Source of the DNA: an uncultured Deferribacterales bacterium
Lineage (GTDB): Bacteria; Chrysiogenota; Deferribacteres; Deferribacterales; Mucispirillaceae
DNA: 49,381 nucleotides
Assembly (NCBI GenBank): GCA_947853665.1
Contig: CANTXF010000004.1
Span: 1 to 49,381 of the forward strand
Direction: 5' to 3'
This document shows, piece after piece, positions 42,442 through 49,381 of the stretch (position 1 is its first letter; every line of letters begins with the position of its first letter). Both the position numbers and the translations under genes were made by a program. The notes under the pieces were generated by a model. The model was not told the origin of the DNA. It made no database searches and saw only the letters and a list, made by a program, of their open reading frames with translations.

Positions 42442-43944
42442 ATGAGCATTAAAAACGGATTATCCAGAAGAGACATTTTAAAGGGCAGTATACTTACTGC
42501 CGGAGCAGGCGCAGTGGCTATGCTTTCCGCAGGTGTTACAAATGCCGAAGCCGCTCCCAAGGCTAAACCGGCGGAAGAATACGACCTTGTTATTGTAGGA
42601 GCCGGGTGCGCGGGTCTTGTATGCGCCATAAGGGCGGCGGAGCTTGGCCTTAAACCGGTGCTGCTTGAAAAAATGCCGCGCCCGGCTGGTAATACGGTTT
42701 TTGCAGGCGGCCATCTGCTTGCTCTCCACTCAAAAACCCAGAAAGCTCAAGGGATAAATGAAGACGACTCCGCCGAACTGTTTTATGAAGATATGATGGC
42801 CGTTTCCCAGCAGAGGGGAGACAAAGTGATCACAAAATTTTTCGTTGAAAATTCGTCTGAAACTATAGACTGGCTGTCAGACAGCGTCGGCATAAAATGG
42901 AAAAAAATAGTCCGCGAAGTTTATCCCGCCAGGGGAAGGAGCCACGTTGTGGACGGCCCCTCTAAACCCGGCGGCGCTCAGCTTTCAAAACAGCTTGTAG
43001 AGTGCGCCCAGAGTAAAAACGTGCCTATGCTTTTCAATACTAAGGTAATCGAGCTTTTAACGAACGACATGCTCGCGGTTACCGGAGTGAAAGCCGTTAC
43101 TAAAGAAGGCGCCAAAGATTTTATGGGAAAATACGGAGTGGTCATTGCTACTGGCGGCTTCCATGCAAACAACGAAATGGTAACTTCGCTTATGGGCGGG
43201 TGGGCGGCCAATATGCCCATACGCGGTTCCAGAATAATCGCAGGGGAAAACTTTATCCTTACAAGGCCCCTTTTTCCTAAATTCGTTAATGTTGATCAGT
43301 TCCACGCAGGCCCTATTCACGGTCCGACCGGAGCCAACCCCTCCATTATGGTAAACTACGGGATACTAGTTACCGACGACGGCAAACGCTATATTGACGA
43401 GGTAAACACATATGTCCGTGTTGCGAAGGAAACTGCCAAACTTACTAAAGACAACTGGGCCTTTATTATTCTTGACAGCGAACCGAGAGGCATAAGCACC
43501 GTTGAAGAAAGATTCGAAAGGTATAAAAGGGCGAAAGCTCCCATATACGAAGGAAACACTATAGCGGAGCTGGCGAAAAATGCTAAAATAGACCCGGTTC
43601 AGCTTGAAAAAACGGTTAAAGAGTATAACGATGCCGTTAAAAAAGGCGCTGCCGGTAAACTGACGCCTCCGAATACCCTTGAAAACCCCAGAGCAATTCT
43701 TAAAGCGCCTTTTTACGCCGTACCTTACCAGGGTGGCATGACCGCGACTTTCGGCGGCCCTCAGGTAAACGTGAAAGCCCAGGTGATAAATGCGGAGAAC
43801 AAGCCGGTGGAAGGTCTGTACGCTATCGGTAACTCGGTTGGCGGAATATTTTACGACGATTACATCGTAGGGGCGCAGCTTACGTCCGCCGCTATTTTTG
43901 GCCGCGTGGCTGCTCAGGAAATCGCAAAAAGAAAGCAGGCGTAA
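42442..43944 (+). CDS. Tat-exported FAD-dependent reductase (flavocytochrome c/fumarate reductase family)
   Basis: A 500-residue periplasmic flavoprotein. The Tat signal has 'LSRRDILKG' at residues 7-15 and the FAD-binding 'YDLVIVGAGCAGLVCAIRAA' at about 47-66. It belongs to the flavocytochrome c/urocanate reductase/3-ketosteroid dehydrogenase superfamily. By eye, two Arg residues essential in fumarate reductase are not where expected: 'DEVNTYVRV' replaces the usual 'NE-x-TTRD', and 'GGIFYDDYIVGAQLTSA' replaces 'GGVHGYNRLGGNA'. The substrate is therefore probably not fumarate. No heme domain is attached; a tetraheme cytochrome is encoded 3 bases later. GGAGG precedes the ATG. Confidence 0.87.
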   Translation: MSIKNGLSRRDILKGSILTAGAGAVAMLSAGVTNAEAAPKAKPAEEYDLVIVGAGCAGLVCAIRAAELGLKPVLLEKMPRPAGNTVFAGGHLLALHSKTQKAQGINEDDSAELFYEDMMAVSQQRGDKVITKFFVENSSETIDWLSDSVGIKWKKIVREVYPARGRSHVVDGPSKPGGAQLSKQLVECAQSKNVPMLFNTKVIELLTNDMLAVTGVKAVTKEGAKDFMGKYGVVIATGGFHANNEMVTSLMGGWAANMPIRGSRIIAGENFILTRPLFPKFVNVDQFHAGPIHGPTGANPSIMVNYGILVTDDGKRYIDEVNTYVRVAKETAKLTKDNWAFIILDSEPRGISTVEERFERYKRAKAPIYEGNTIAELAKNAKIDPVQLEKTVKEYNDAVKKGAAGKLTPPNTLENPRAILKAPFYAVPYQGGMTATFGGPQVNVKAQVINAENKPVEGLYAIGNSVGGIFYDDYIVGAQLTSAAIFGRVAAQEIAKRKQA

Positions 43945-43947
43945 ATT

Positions 43948-44292
43948 ATGACGGGCAGTATGTTTAAAATATTTATTGCGGTTTTCATTGTTGCGATGAC
44001 GGCGGTTTCTTATGCGGCTTCCGTTAAACAGCCGAAAATGCATCATAAGGAAGGCGGTGTTTCCTGCGTTGATTGCCATGAAACGGACAATCCGCTTAAA
44101 GGGGCGGAGGAAACGGCCTGCCTTAACTGCCACGGAAGCAGGGAGGATATAACCGCTCTTACTGAAAAGGTTGACCCAAATCCCCATTTCGGCCATGAAG
44201 ACGGTCTTACATGCGACAGCTGCCACAGGGAGCATGAAGATTCGGTGCTTTACTGCGACGATTGCCACCAATGGGGTCTCATAACGCCTTAA
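43948..44292 (+). CDS. Small periplasmic tetraheme cytochrome c
   Basis: A 114-residue exported cytochrome with four CXXCH motifs (CVDCH, CLNCH, CDSCH, CDDCH) and surplus His residues ('KMHHKEG', 'NPHFGHED') for bis-His ligation. Size and spacing resemble the heme domain of flavocytochrome c fumarate reductase and the small tetraheme cytochromes of Shewanella. It starts three bases after the flavoprotein stop, so it is the expected electron donor to that enzyme. The signal peptide ends about SYAA|SV. A second in-frame ATG four codons in is also possible as a start. Confidence 0.9.
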   Translation: MTGSMFKIFIAVFIVAMTAVSYAASVKQPKMHHKEGGVSCVDCHETDNPLKGAEETACLNCHGSREDITALTEKVDPNPHFGHEDGLTCDSCHREHEDSVLYCDDCHQWGLITP

Positions 44293-44314
44293 CCCCCACT
44301 CGTTTATTATATAT

Positions 44315-44340
44315 AAAAAGCGGCTTTTAAGCCGCTTTTT
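44315..44340. terminator. Bidirectional terminator between the cytochrome and hsp20 genes
   Basis: AAAAAGCGGCTT (44315-44326) and AAGCCGCTTTTT (44329-44340) form a perfect hairpin with T runs on both strands, serving both convergent genes. Confidence 0.92.
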
Positions 44341-44364
44341 ATATTTTTTACAGTAAAATTAACG

Positions 44365-44787
44365 TTATTCGATAGGAATAGCCTTTTTGGATTCAAGTTC
44401 ACCGGCGTCTATTTTAGGAAAAGCTATATGCAGGATTCCGTCTTTATAAGACGCCTTTATATCTTTTTGAGAAAGCCCTTCTCCTATATAGAATGACCTG
44501 GAGCAGCTTCCGGAATGTCTTTCCCGGTAAATATAGCCTCCGTTGTCATCCTTTTCCTCTCTGGAAGAGCCGCTGCCGGCGCTTATTGTGAGATACCCGT
44601 TTTCAAGCTCGGCTCGTATGTTCTCCTTTTTAATGCCCGGCATATCTATATCCATTACATAGCCGCCGTCTTTTTCCATAATGTCCGTTTTCATAACGGC
44701 TGAGGCGGATCTGCCGGAGAAAAACGGGTCCCTGAACATTTCCTCAAATAAATCTGCTCCGCAGCGGTTTTTAGGCAGCATAAACAT
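44365..44787 (-). CDS. Hsp20 small heat shock protein
   Basis: A 140-residue alpha-crystallin-type chaperone that holds unfolding proteins. The domain runs from 'VMKTDIMEKDGGYVMDIDMP' to the end. It contains 'IKASYKDGILHIAFPK', where the usual G-V-L motif is present as G-I-L, and a C-terminal 'AIPIE' with the I-x-I motif that docks neighbouring subunits. GGAG precedes the ATG. The promoter carries a CIRCE element, so HrcA control is expected. Confidence 0.95.
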   Translation of the reverse strand: MFMLPKNRCGADLFEEMFRDPFFSGRSASAVMKTDIMEKDGGYVMDIDMPGIKKENIRAELENGYLTISAGSGSSREEKDDNGGYIYRERHSGSCSRSFYIGEGLSQKDIKASYKDGILHIAFPKIDAGELESKKAIPIE

Positions 44788-44822
44788 AATCGTTACTCCT
44801 TTTCATTTATTATTTTACTTAA

Positions 44823-44864
44823 AATATATGCCGCCTTTTAGCACTGTCAAGCCCCGAGTGCTAA
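44823..44864 (-). promoter_or_regulatory. hsp20 promoter with CIRCE (HrcA) operator
   Basis: TTAGCACTG (44838-44846), nine bases, GAGTGCTAA (44856-44864) matches the CIRCE consensus except for one base. On the minus strand a perfect -35 TTGACA (complement of 44845-44850) and -10 TATATT (complement of 44823-44828), 16 bases apart, overlap it, so bound HrcA would block polymerase. Confidence 0.9.
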
Positions 44865-44936
44865 AATATTTATAAATATCCTTAATTATAAACATATTAT
44901 GGGGCATTTTACAGATACAACCTTTGGCAAATAATT

Positions 44937-44964
44937 ATACCCATTTATAATCATTTATGGGTAT
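44937..44964. promoter_or_regulatory. Inverted-repeat operator candidate upstream of the molybdenum enzyme
   Basis: ATACCCAT (44937-44944) and ATGGGTAT (44957-44964) are perfect eight-base inverted arms around 12 A/T-rich bases. A further half-site ATACCCA occurs at 45071-45077, about 100 bases before the start codon. The rest of the 44865-45179 gap has no gene and no obvious sigma-70 promoter. Confidence 0.5.
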
Positions 44965-45179
44965 GTATATTTTATTAACCTTTGATTTTATAATAATATA
45001 TTGTTTTATTTATCTTTAAAAGGTGCTTTTAAGGCTTGTTAGAAGGGGTTAAATATAAATATATAGGTTTATACCCAATATTTCAGTCTTACGGCTTTGC
45101 CTGCGCTGCTATATTTTAGCTCTGTTAAAGACGGCATTTTAAAATTATGCCGCTAAGGTATTGTATGGGAGGACTGTAA

Positions 45180-47996
45180 ATGAGTTGGAAAGAACTTTCT
45201 GAAAAAGCAAAAAAAGGCTGTTCCAGACGTACGTTTATGAAAGGCACCGCCGCTGCGGCCGCCGCCGTTACCCTGGCCGGCTGCTCAAAAGACGACGATG
45301 ATGTAAGCTACCTGCCAGGTCAGGCGGGGAACGCCCCCGATTTAAGGGAAGTGCGCAAGGTATATTCCACCTGCCCGGTAGAATGTCTTACTCACAGCCT
45401 TAACTGCCAGCTTGTGGGAGACGAGGTCGTCAGGGTTGAGCCTACGCAAAAGCCCGGCGATATGTATTTTACCACCGCATGCGCCAGAGGCATGAGCCGT
45501 ATGCAGTTTCTCACGGAGAACAGAGCCCTTACCCCTATGAAAAGGATAAAAATGGGCACGGAAGTTTCTGAGCTTGGCGTACAGCTTAAAAATAACGATG
45601 TGGACCAGTGGGTGTCCATATCCTGGCAGCAGGCCATAAGTGAGATAGGCGCGAAGCTCAGAGAACTGCGGGAAGCCGGAGAGACCGGTATAATGCTTTG
45701 GACCGGTTCCGGCAACATGGGGCCCATAGCCAATACTCTTATAGGCAATTTTTTTGACCATGTAAGCCCTAACAGAACGTCCAAACTGGGCAACTCCTGC
45801 TGCGCGGGCGTTGACGCCGGTATGGTGCCCGTTTACGGCGTAAGGGGCATAGACACACGCGATACCATACGCTATTCCAAATGTATAATAAACTGGGGCA
45901 ATAACCCGGCGGAAACTTCCAATACCTACTGGAAATTCGTTGTAGACGCGAAAATTAACGGAGCTAAGGTAATCACCATAGACCCCCGTTACAGCGGCTC
46001 TGCGGAAAAATCCGATATATGGGTGCCTATAAAACCGGGAACGGACGTGCTTTTCGGCATAGGCATGCTGCGCCATATATTTGAATCGGACGTCAGCAAC
46101 GGCGGGAGCCAAAACTGGGTCGATATGGATATGCTGAAGTACCGTTCCAACGCTCCTTATCTTATCGACATATCAGAGATAGTTGAAAACGGAAAACTTA
46201 AAGAAAAAGCCTACAATGAGCTTTATAAAGTGACCCTCCTCGGTAATAAGCCTCAGATATACAACAAAAATACGCTTTCAATCGAAGACGCTGAGAATAA
46301 TAACGGTATAGAAGGAGCTCATACTCAGGAGCCAGATCTTTATCATACCGATATGGCTGAAAATATTACCACCGCTTATCAGCTTATGCGCGCCCTTTAT
46401 GCAGGCGATCTTCTTCAGACCGGAAGAGAAGAATGGGTTAATGACGATCTTGCGCTTCTTCACGACCCTAATTATGAGGAAGGTTACATCGTATCGACAA
46501 CCGGGACGACGCAAGAAATCATAAAAGAAGTTGCCGCCGCTTATGCAGGCTCCGGTAAAAAATCCATGATAATAGAAAATATGGGCGGCGCCCAGCGTAC
46601 CGAAAGCGCTGGCCACGAATGCGCGATGCACTGCATACTTTCCGTTATTACTGGCAACGTGGGAAATCCGGGCAGCGGCGTTGACGATACTTCCGGCTGG
46701 TCTTCTGCCGCCAGCGGGCTTCAAAGCGGTGATAAGCCTGCTCCGGGAACTGCTATCCCCGGTCTTAAAAATGTGTCTGGAAAAGTTTATCATGATATAC
46801 CTTTCGGCACTTTGGGCACGAGAGCCCTTGCAGCCGCTAAAGGAGAGCCTTACGACACATATAAGAAAAAAGATGGTAATGCCGAAAAAGACCCGTATAT
46901 AAAATTCTGGTATTTGTCCACAAGCAATCTGCTTACCCAGTTTCCTAACACCAACGCTCTTAAAGAAGCATTAAGGCGTTCCGAGTGCGTTGTAACTGCC
47001 AAACCTACATGGAATACTGACGCTGATTATTCCGACTATTTCCTGCCTGTGACCACTCCTTTCGAATACGAGGATATAGGAGCGGCCAACAGAAATAAGT
47101 ATATCCAGGTAATGGAGCCGGGTGTTAAACCCTACGGTCAGGCCCGTTCTGATATGCAGATACTCAGGGACCTTGCTAAAATAGTTTTCGACGATCCGGA
47201 AGTTATAGCAAACTTTGACCACGAAGACGGATATTATCCGAAAGCGCTGGTGGAAAACCCTGCTAATAATCTGGCAGAGAACGGTCTTTTAAGCTACGAC
47301 CAGCTTAAAGCTGAAAAAGTATTCCGTCCCGCAGCCTATCCTCTGCCTTTCGTGCCTCTGCGCAAGCTGGAATTTAAAAATGATCTTGCGAGAGCTCACA
47401 TATTTATTGCCGACTGGAATAAAGACGACGGAAAGGTTTCCGGCTGCAAATCCAATATAGACCGTTCCCCGAACCCGGCCAGAGACCTTTACCGCGGGCC
47501 TTTCCCCAGGTATGTGCCGGCTCTCCAGAGCCATCTGCCCTGGCTTTCCGATTTTCCGTGGCTGGGGGTAAATAAGCTGCTTGACGTTCCCAAAGATATG
47601 GATCAGGACTATCAGGCTATCAGAAACGCTTATCCTCTCTGCAACGTACAATTTAAAGTGCTCAGAACGGTGCACGCTTCCTTTACCGGCCTTCCCTGGA
47701 TACGTGAAGCCTTCGGCGAGCGCGGCGTAGTTCTTATGCATCCGAATGACGCTTGGGAGCGTGGCATTTCCGATGGAGACACCGTTACAGTAAAAAGCTG
47801 GATAGGAGCGGTGGAAAGGGTGGCCAGAGTTACGGAATTTATTATGGAAGGCGTTACCGCCATTGAAAACGGATGGTGGGATAAATACGGCAAGGTAAGC
47901 TCCAGCACGGTAGGTGTTGAACTTCCCGGTGCCCTTAACAACGCCCATACCCATAACAACACCCTTGTGGAAATCACTAAAGGAGGTATGAAATAA
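45180..47996 (+). CDS. Tat-lipoprotein molybdopterin oxidoreductase, catalytic subunit
   Basis: A 938-residue DMSO-reductase-family enzyme binding bis-MGD molybdenum (or tungsten). A Tat signal 'CSRRTFMKG' at residues 14-22 runs into a lipobox LAGC (Cys35), so it is probably a lipid-anchored periplasmic protein. Fe-S cysteines follow in 'CPVECLTHSLNC' and 'CARG'; the spacing C-x3-C-x6-C-x24-C is odd for the family. 'SKLGNSCCAGVDAGM' supplies a Cys where the metal ligand is expected, as in polysulfide, thiosulfate, arsenate and nitrate (Nap) enzymes. Downstream come an Fe-S subunit and a chaperone. The substrate cannot be told. GGGAGG precedes the ATG. Confidence 0.88.
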   Translation: MSWKELSEKAKKGCSRRTFMKGTAAAAAAVTLAGCSKDDDDVSYLPGQAGNAPDLREVRKVYSTCPVECLTHSLNCQLVGDEVVRVEPTQKPGDMYFTTACARGMSRMQFLTENRALTPMKRIKMGTEVSELGVQLKNNDVDQWVSISWQQAISEIGAKLRELREAGETGIMLWTGSGNMGPIANTLIGNFFDHVSPNRTSKLGNSCCAGVDAGMVPVYGVRGIDTRDTIRYSKCIINWGNNPAETSNTYWKFVVDAKINGAKVITIDPRYSGSAEKSDIWVPIKPGTDVLFGIGMLRHIFESDVSNGGSQNWVDMDMLKYRSNAPYLIDISEIVENGKLKEKAYNELYKVTLLGNKPQIYNKNTLSIEDAENNNGIEGAHTQEPDLYHTDMAENITTAYQLMRALYAGDLLQTGREEWVNDDLALLHDPNYEEGYIVSTTGTTQEIIKEVAAAYAGSGKKSMIIENMGGAQRTESAGHECAMHCILSVITGNVGNPGSGVDDTSGWSSAASGLQSGDKPAPGTAIPGLKNVSGKVYHDIPFGTLGTRALAAAKGEPYDTYKKKDGNAEKDPYIKFWYLSTSNLLTQFPNTNALKEALRRSECVVTAKPTWNTDADYSDYFLPVTTPFEYEDIGAANRNKYIQVMEPGVKPYGQARSDMQILRDLAKIVFDDPEVIANFDHEDGYYPKALVENPANNLAENGLLSYDQLKAEKVFRPAAYPLPFVPLRKLEFKNDLARAHIFIADWNKDDGKVSGCKSNIDRSPNPARDLYRGPFPRYVPALQSHLPWLSDFPWLGVNKLLDVPKDMDQDYQAIRNAYPLCNVQFKVLRTVHASFTGLPWIREAFGERGVVLMHPNDAWERGISDGDTVTVKSWIGAVERVARVTEFIMEGVTAIENGWWDKYGKVSSSTVGVELPGALNNAHTHNNTLVEITKGGMK

Positions 47997-48571
47997 TGAA
48001 TAAGCGTTTAGCTTTTTTAATAGATACGAGATACTGCAATAACTGCAAAACCTGCGAAATAGCCTGCAAAATGGAGAGGAAGCTTCCCACCGGCCAGCGT
48101 TGGAGGGTCGTGCGCAGGCTTGAAGCAATCAGACAATCGGGAGACCATAACGATTTTACCGTATATAATATTCCTATGAGCTGCAACCACTGCGAAGAAC
48201 CGGCCTGCGTCCAGATATGCCCTCAAAACGCTTATAGAAAAATGCCCGACGGTCCCGTCGTGCAGATACAGAGCCTTTGCATAGGGTGTACCAAATGCGT
48301 CAGCGCGTGCCCTTACAGCGCGCCCGTCTACAACCCGGACGTATTTATGACGGGAAAATGCGATATGTGCTACGACAGGCTGAAAGCCGGTATGCTTCCA
48401 TACTGCGTACAGTGCTGCCCCAACAATGCGCTTAAAGTAGGCTACTACGAAGATCTTGTTGCCGAATACGGAGCCCATCAGGAGCTTGAGATAGAAAACA
48501 CTGTGATTCCTAACGGCGACACAAACCCATCCATAGTCATCGTTACGATGAAAAACCAGGAACAGCCTTAA
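47996..48571 (+). CDS. Four-cluster ferredoxin subunit (DmsB/PhsB type)
   Basis: A 191-residue protein with four [4Fe-4S] binding motifs: CNNCKTCEIAC, CNHCEEPACVQIC, CIGCTKCVSAC and CDMC...CVQCC. This is the electron-transfer subunit paired with the catalytic subunit upstream, whose stop it overlaps by one base. It has no signal peptide and should be carried out with the Tat partner. No membrane quinol-oxidising subunit (DmsC/NrfD) is encoded next, so the electron donor may be a cytochrome. Confidence 0.93.
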   Translation: MNKRLAFLIDTRYCNNCKTCEIACKMERKLPTGQRWRVVRRLEAIRQSGDHNDFTVYNIPMSCNHCEEPACVQICPQNAYRKMPDGPVVQIQSLCIGCTKCVSACPYSAPVYNPDVFMTGKCDMCYDRLKAGMLPYCVQCCPNNALKVGYYEDLVAEYGAHQELEIENTVIPNGDTNPSIVIVTMKNQEQP

Positions 48572-48585
48572 AAGGTGATGATAAA

Positions 48586-48613
48586 GGCCGCCGTTTTTTA
48601 CGGCGGCCCTTTT
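48586..48613 (+). terminator. Hairpin terminator or attenuator between the Fe-S subunit and chaperone genes
   Basis: GGCCGCCGT (48586-48594) pairs perfectly with ACGGCGGCC (48600-48608), followed by CTTTT. It would reduce but perhaps not abolish transcription of the downstream chaperone gene. Confidence 0.7.
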
Positions 48614-48624
48614 AAGGTGAAATT

Positions 48625-49260
48625 ATGAGCGAAGAAATATCCGAAAATACACTTAAAGGCCGCGCAGCAGTTTACGAATATCTTTTCAGAGCTTTTTACA
48701 AAGTTCCTGACGGAGATTTTCTTAAAATTACCGAAAATTTTAAAGATATATCGCTTTCCATAGCGGCCGTCAGCGATTCGGCCCTTATGAAAGACGGCGC
48801 CGCAATGATTAAATCCTTTTCCGTTTCCGAGATTCTCGCAGATAAAGACAGGCTCGATTTGCTTAACGCGGTTTATACCGGTCTCTTTGTGTCCGCAAAA
48901 AGGATAGACGACAGGGAAAGCCGCAGATGCGGCTCTGAAAAAAGCCGCAATGATATAATCCTGTCCGTCTCAAAATATTTTGCCGACGCGGAAATAGTAA
49001 AACCATCCCTGATAAATATGCCTGTAGATTCTTTTTCCATGGAGCTTTTTTATATGTTTAAAACGGCGTGGCCTTTTAATGATAGGCAGGCCGCCTTTAT
49101 GGAAGACCATCTTGGGCAGTGGCAGGGTGCATATTTGCGGGAAGTGGCCGAAGCGGCGGGCGATAAAGATTATGGAGTTTTTTACTGCGGACTGGCCAAA
49201 TTTTGTTCGGGATTTCTGGAGGACGATGGTATTTGGTTGAAACAGTTTATTGAGAGGTAA
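48625..49260 (+). CDS. TorD/DmsD-family molybdoenzyme chaperone
   Basis: A 211-residue helical cytoplasmic protein resembling the TorD/DmsD/NarJ family, which binds the Tat signal of a molybdoenzyme and helps cofactor loading. The pattern 'AAVYEYLFRAFYKVPDGDFL' early, 'LLNAVYTGLFV' in the middle and 'MEDHLGQWQGAYLREVAEAA' towards the end is typical, with 'EDHLGQW' standing for the family's E-P-x-D-H motif in changed form. The context (four-cluster and catalytic subunits just upstream) supports it. AAGGTG precedes the ATG. Confidence 0.85.
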   Translation: MSEEISENTLKGRAAVYEYLFRAFYKVPDGDFLKITENFKDISLSIAAVSDSALMKDGAAMIKSFSVSEILADKDRLDLLNAVYTGLFVSAKRIDDRESRRCGSEKSRNDIILSVSKYFADAEIVKPSLINMPVDSFSMELFYMFKTAWPFNDRQAAFMEDHLGQWQGAYLREVAEAAGDKDYGVFYCGLAKFCSGFLEDDGIWLKQFIER

Positions 49261-49262
49261 TT

Positions 49263-49381
49263 ATGAGGCATATTATATGCGCCTTTTTTATATCGCTATT
49301 GTTCTGCTCTGCTGCCTTTGCGCAGAACGCAGCGTACGTAACGCCGGACAGCTGGAGCAAGCACATAACGGCAAACGGAGT
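49263..49381 (+). CDS. Exported protein, truncated by the window end
   Basis: The first 39 codons of a gene starting two bases after the chaperone stop. A clear signal peptide (ending about AAFA|QN) is followed by 'YVTPDSWSKHITANG'. It could be a cytochrome or other periplasmic partner of the molybdenum enzyme, but too little is present to say. Confidence 0.7.
   Translation, partial: MRHIICAFFISLLFCSAAFAQNAAYVTPDSWSKHITANG

Noticed and set aside
1-49381. CRISPR array, prophage or insertion sequence
   Set aside because: No regularly spaced direct repeats, integrase, transposase or phage structural genes were seen; the encapsulin is accompanied by its ferritin cargo, not by phage genes.

Overview
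The window looks like the chromosome of a Gram-negative, anaerobically respiring bacterium that makes very large amounts of c-type cytochrome. Lipoproteins, a predicted outer-membrane beta-barrel, Tat-exported molybdenum and flavin reductases, DcuC-type dicarboxylate exchange, an encapsulin ferritin compartment and nickel acquisition all point to a metal- or organic-acid-respiring anaerobe of the Deferribacterota / Geobacter-like kind. No rRNA or ribosomal protein is present, so the phylum is inference only.

Layout. 1-4400: a chemoreceptor, a CHAD-domain protein, tRNA-Gly(CCC) and several copies of a foldback intergenic repeat. 4507-9576: a cluster of three lipoproteins and two exported proteins resembling the FlgT/LPP20/CsgG superfamily, behind a promoter whose -35/-10 spacer contains a run of nine C. 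9683-10099: a YjbQ-family protein. 10462-22415: one long operon for a possible complete quinol-to-cell-surface electron conduit. It encodes an inner-membrane multiheme cytochrome, a cytochrome b, a triheme anchor protein, an NHL propeller, a 28-heme cytochrome, a beta-barrel, and 7-, 6- and 13-heme lipoproteins. The start region of its first gene contains a run of nine G that puts the strong start codon out of frame with the rest of the protein. 22501-24995: a DsbC-like thioredoxin-fold protein, then encapsulated ferritin, encapsulin and a MarR regulator. 25498-33949: NikABCDE, then an FmdE-like protein with a second metal-type ABC importer. 34047-39254: tandem amino-acid-binding lipoproteins, a MerR regulator, LarC (N-terminal part only), LarB, and the ATPase and permease of a polar amino acid ABC importer. 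39405-44292: a DcuC transporter, a MocR regulator, and a Tat-exported flavoprotein reductase with a separate tetraheme cytochrome. 44365-44864: Hsp20 with a CIRCE element. 45180-end: a Tat-lipoprotein molybdopterin oxidoreductase, its four-cluster ferredoxin subunit, a TorD-like chaperone and a truncated exported protein.

How it fits together. Most of the window serves anaerobic respiration. The conduit would move quinol electrons outside, while the flavoprotein/tetraheme and molybdenum modules would use periplasmic acceptors. Nickel uptake and LarB/LarC suggest a nickel-pincer-nucleotide enzyme elsewhere in the genome. Encapsulin would store iron, which fits an iron-respiring or heme-rich cell. 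The most striking observation is that the only two long G/C homopolymers I found, both nine bases, sit where a length change would alter expression: inside a promoter spacer and inside the start region of the conduit operon. This suggests phase-variable control of surface lipoproteins and of extracellular electron transfer.
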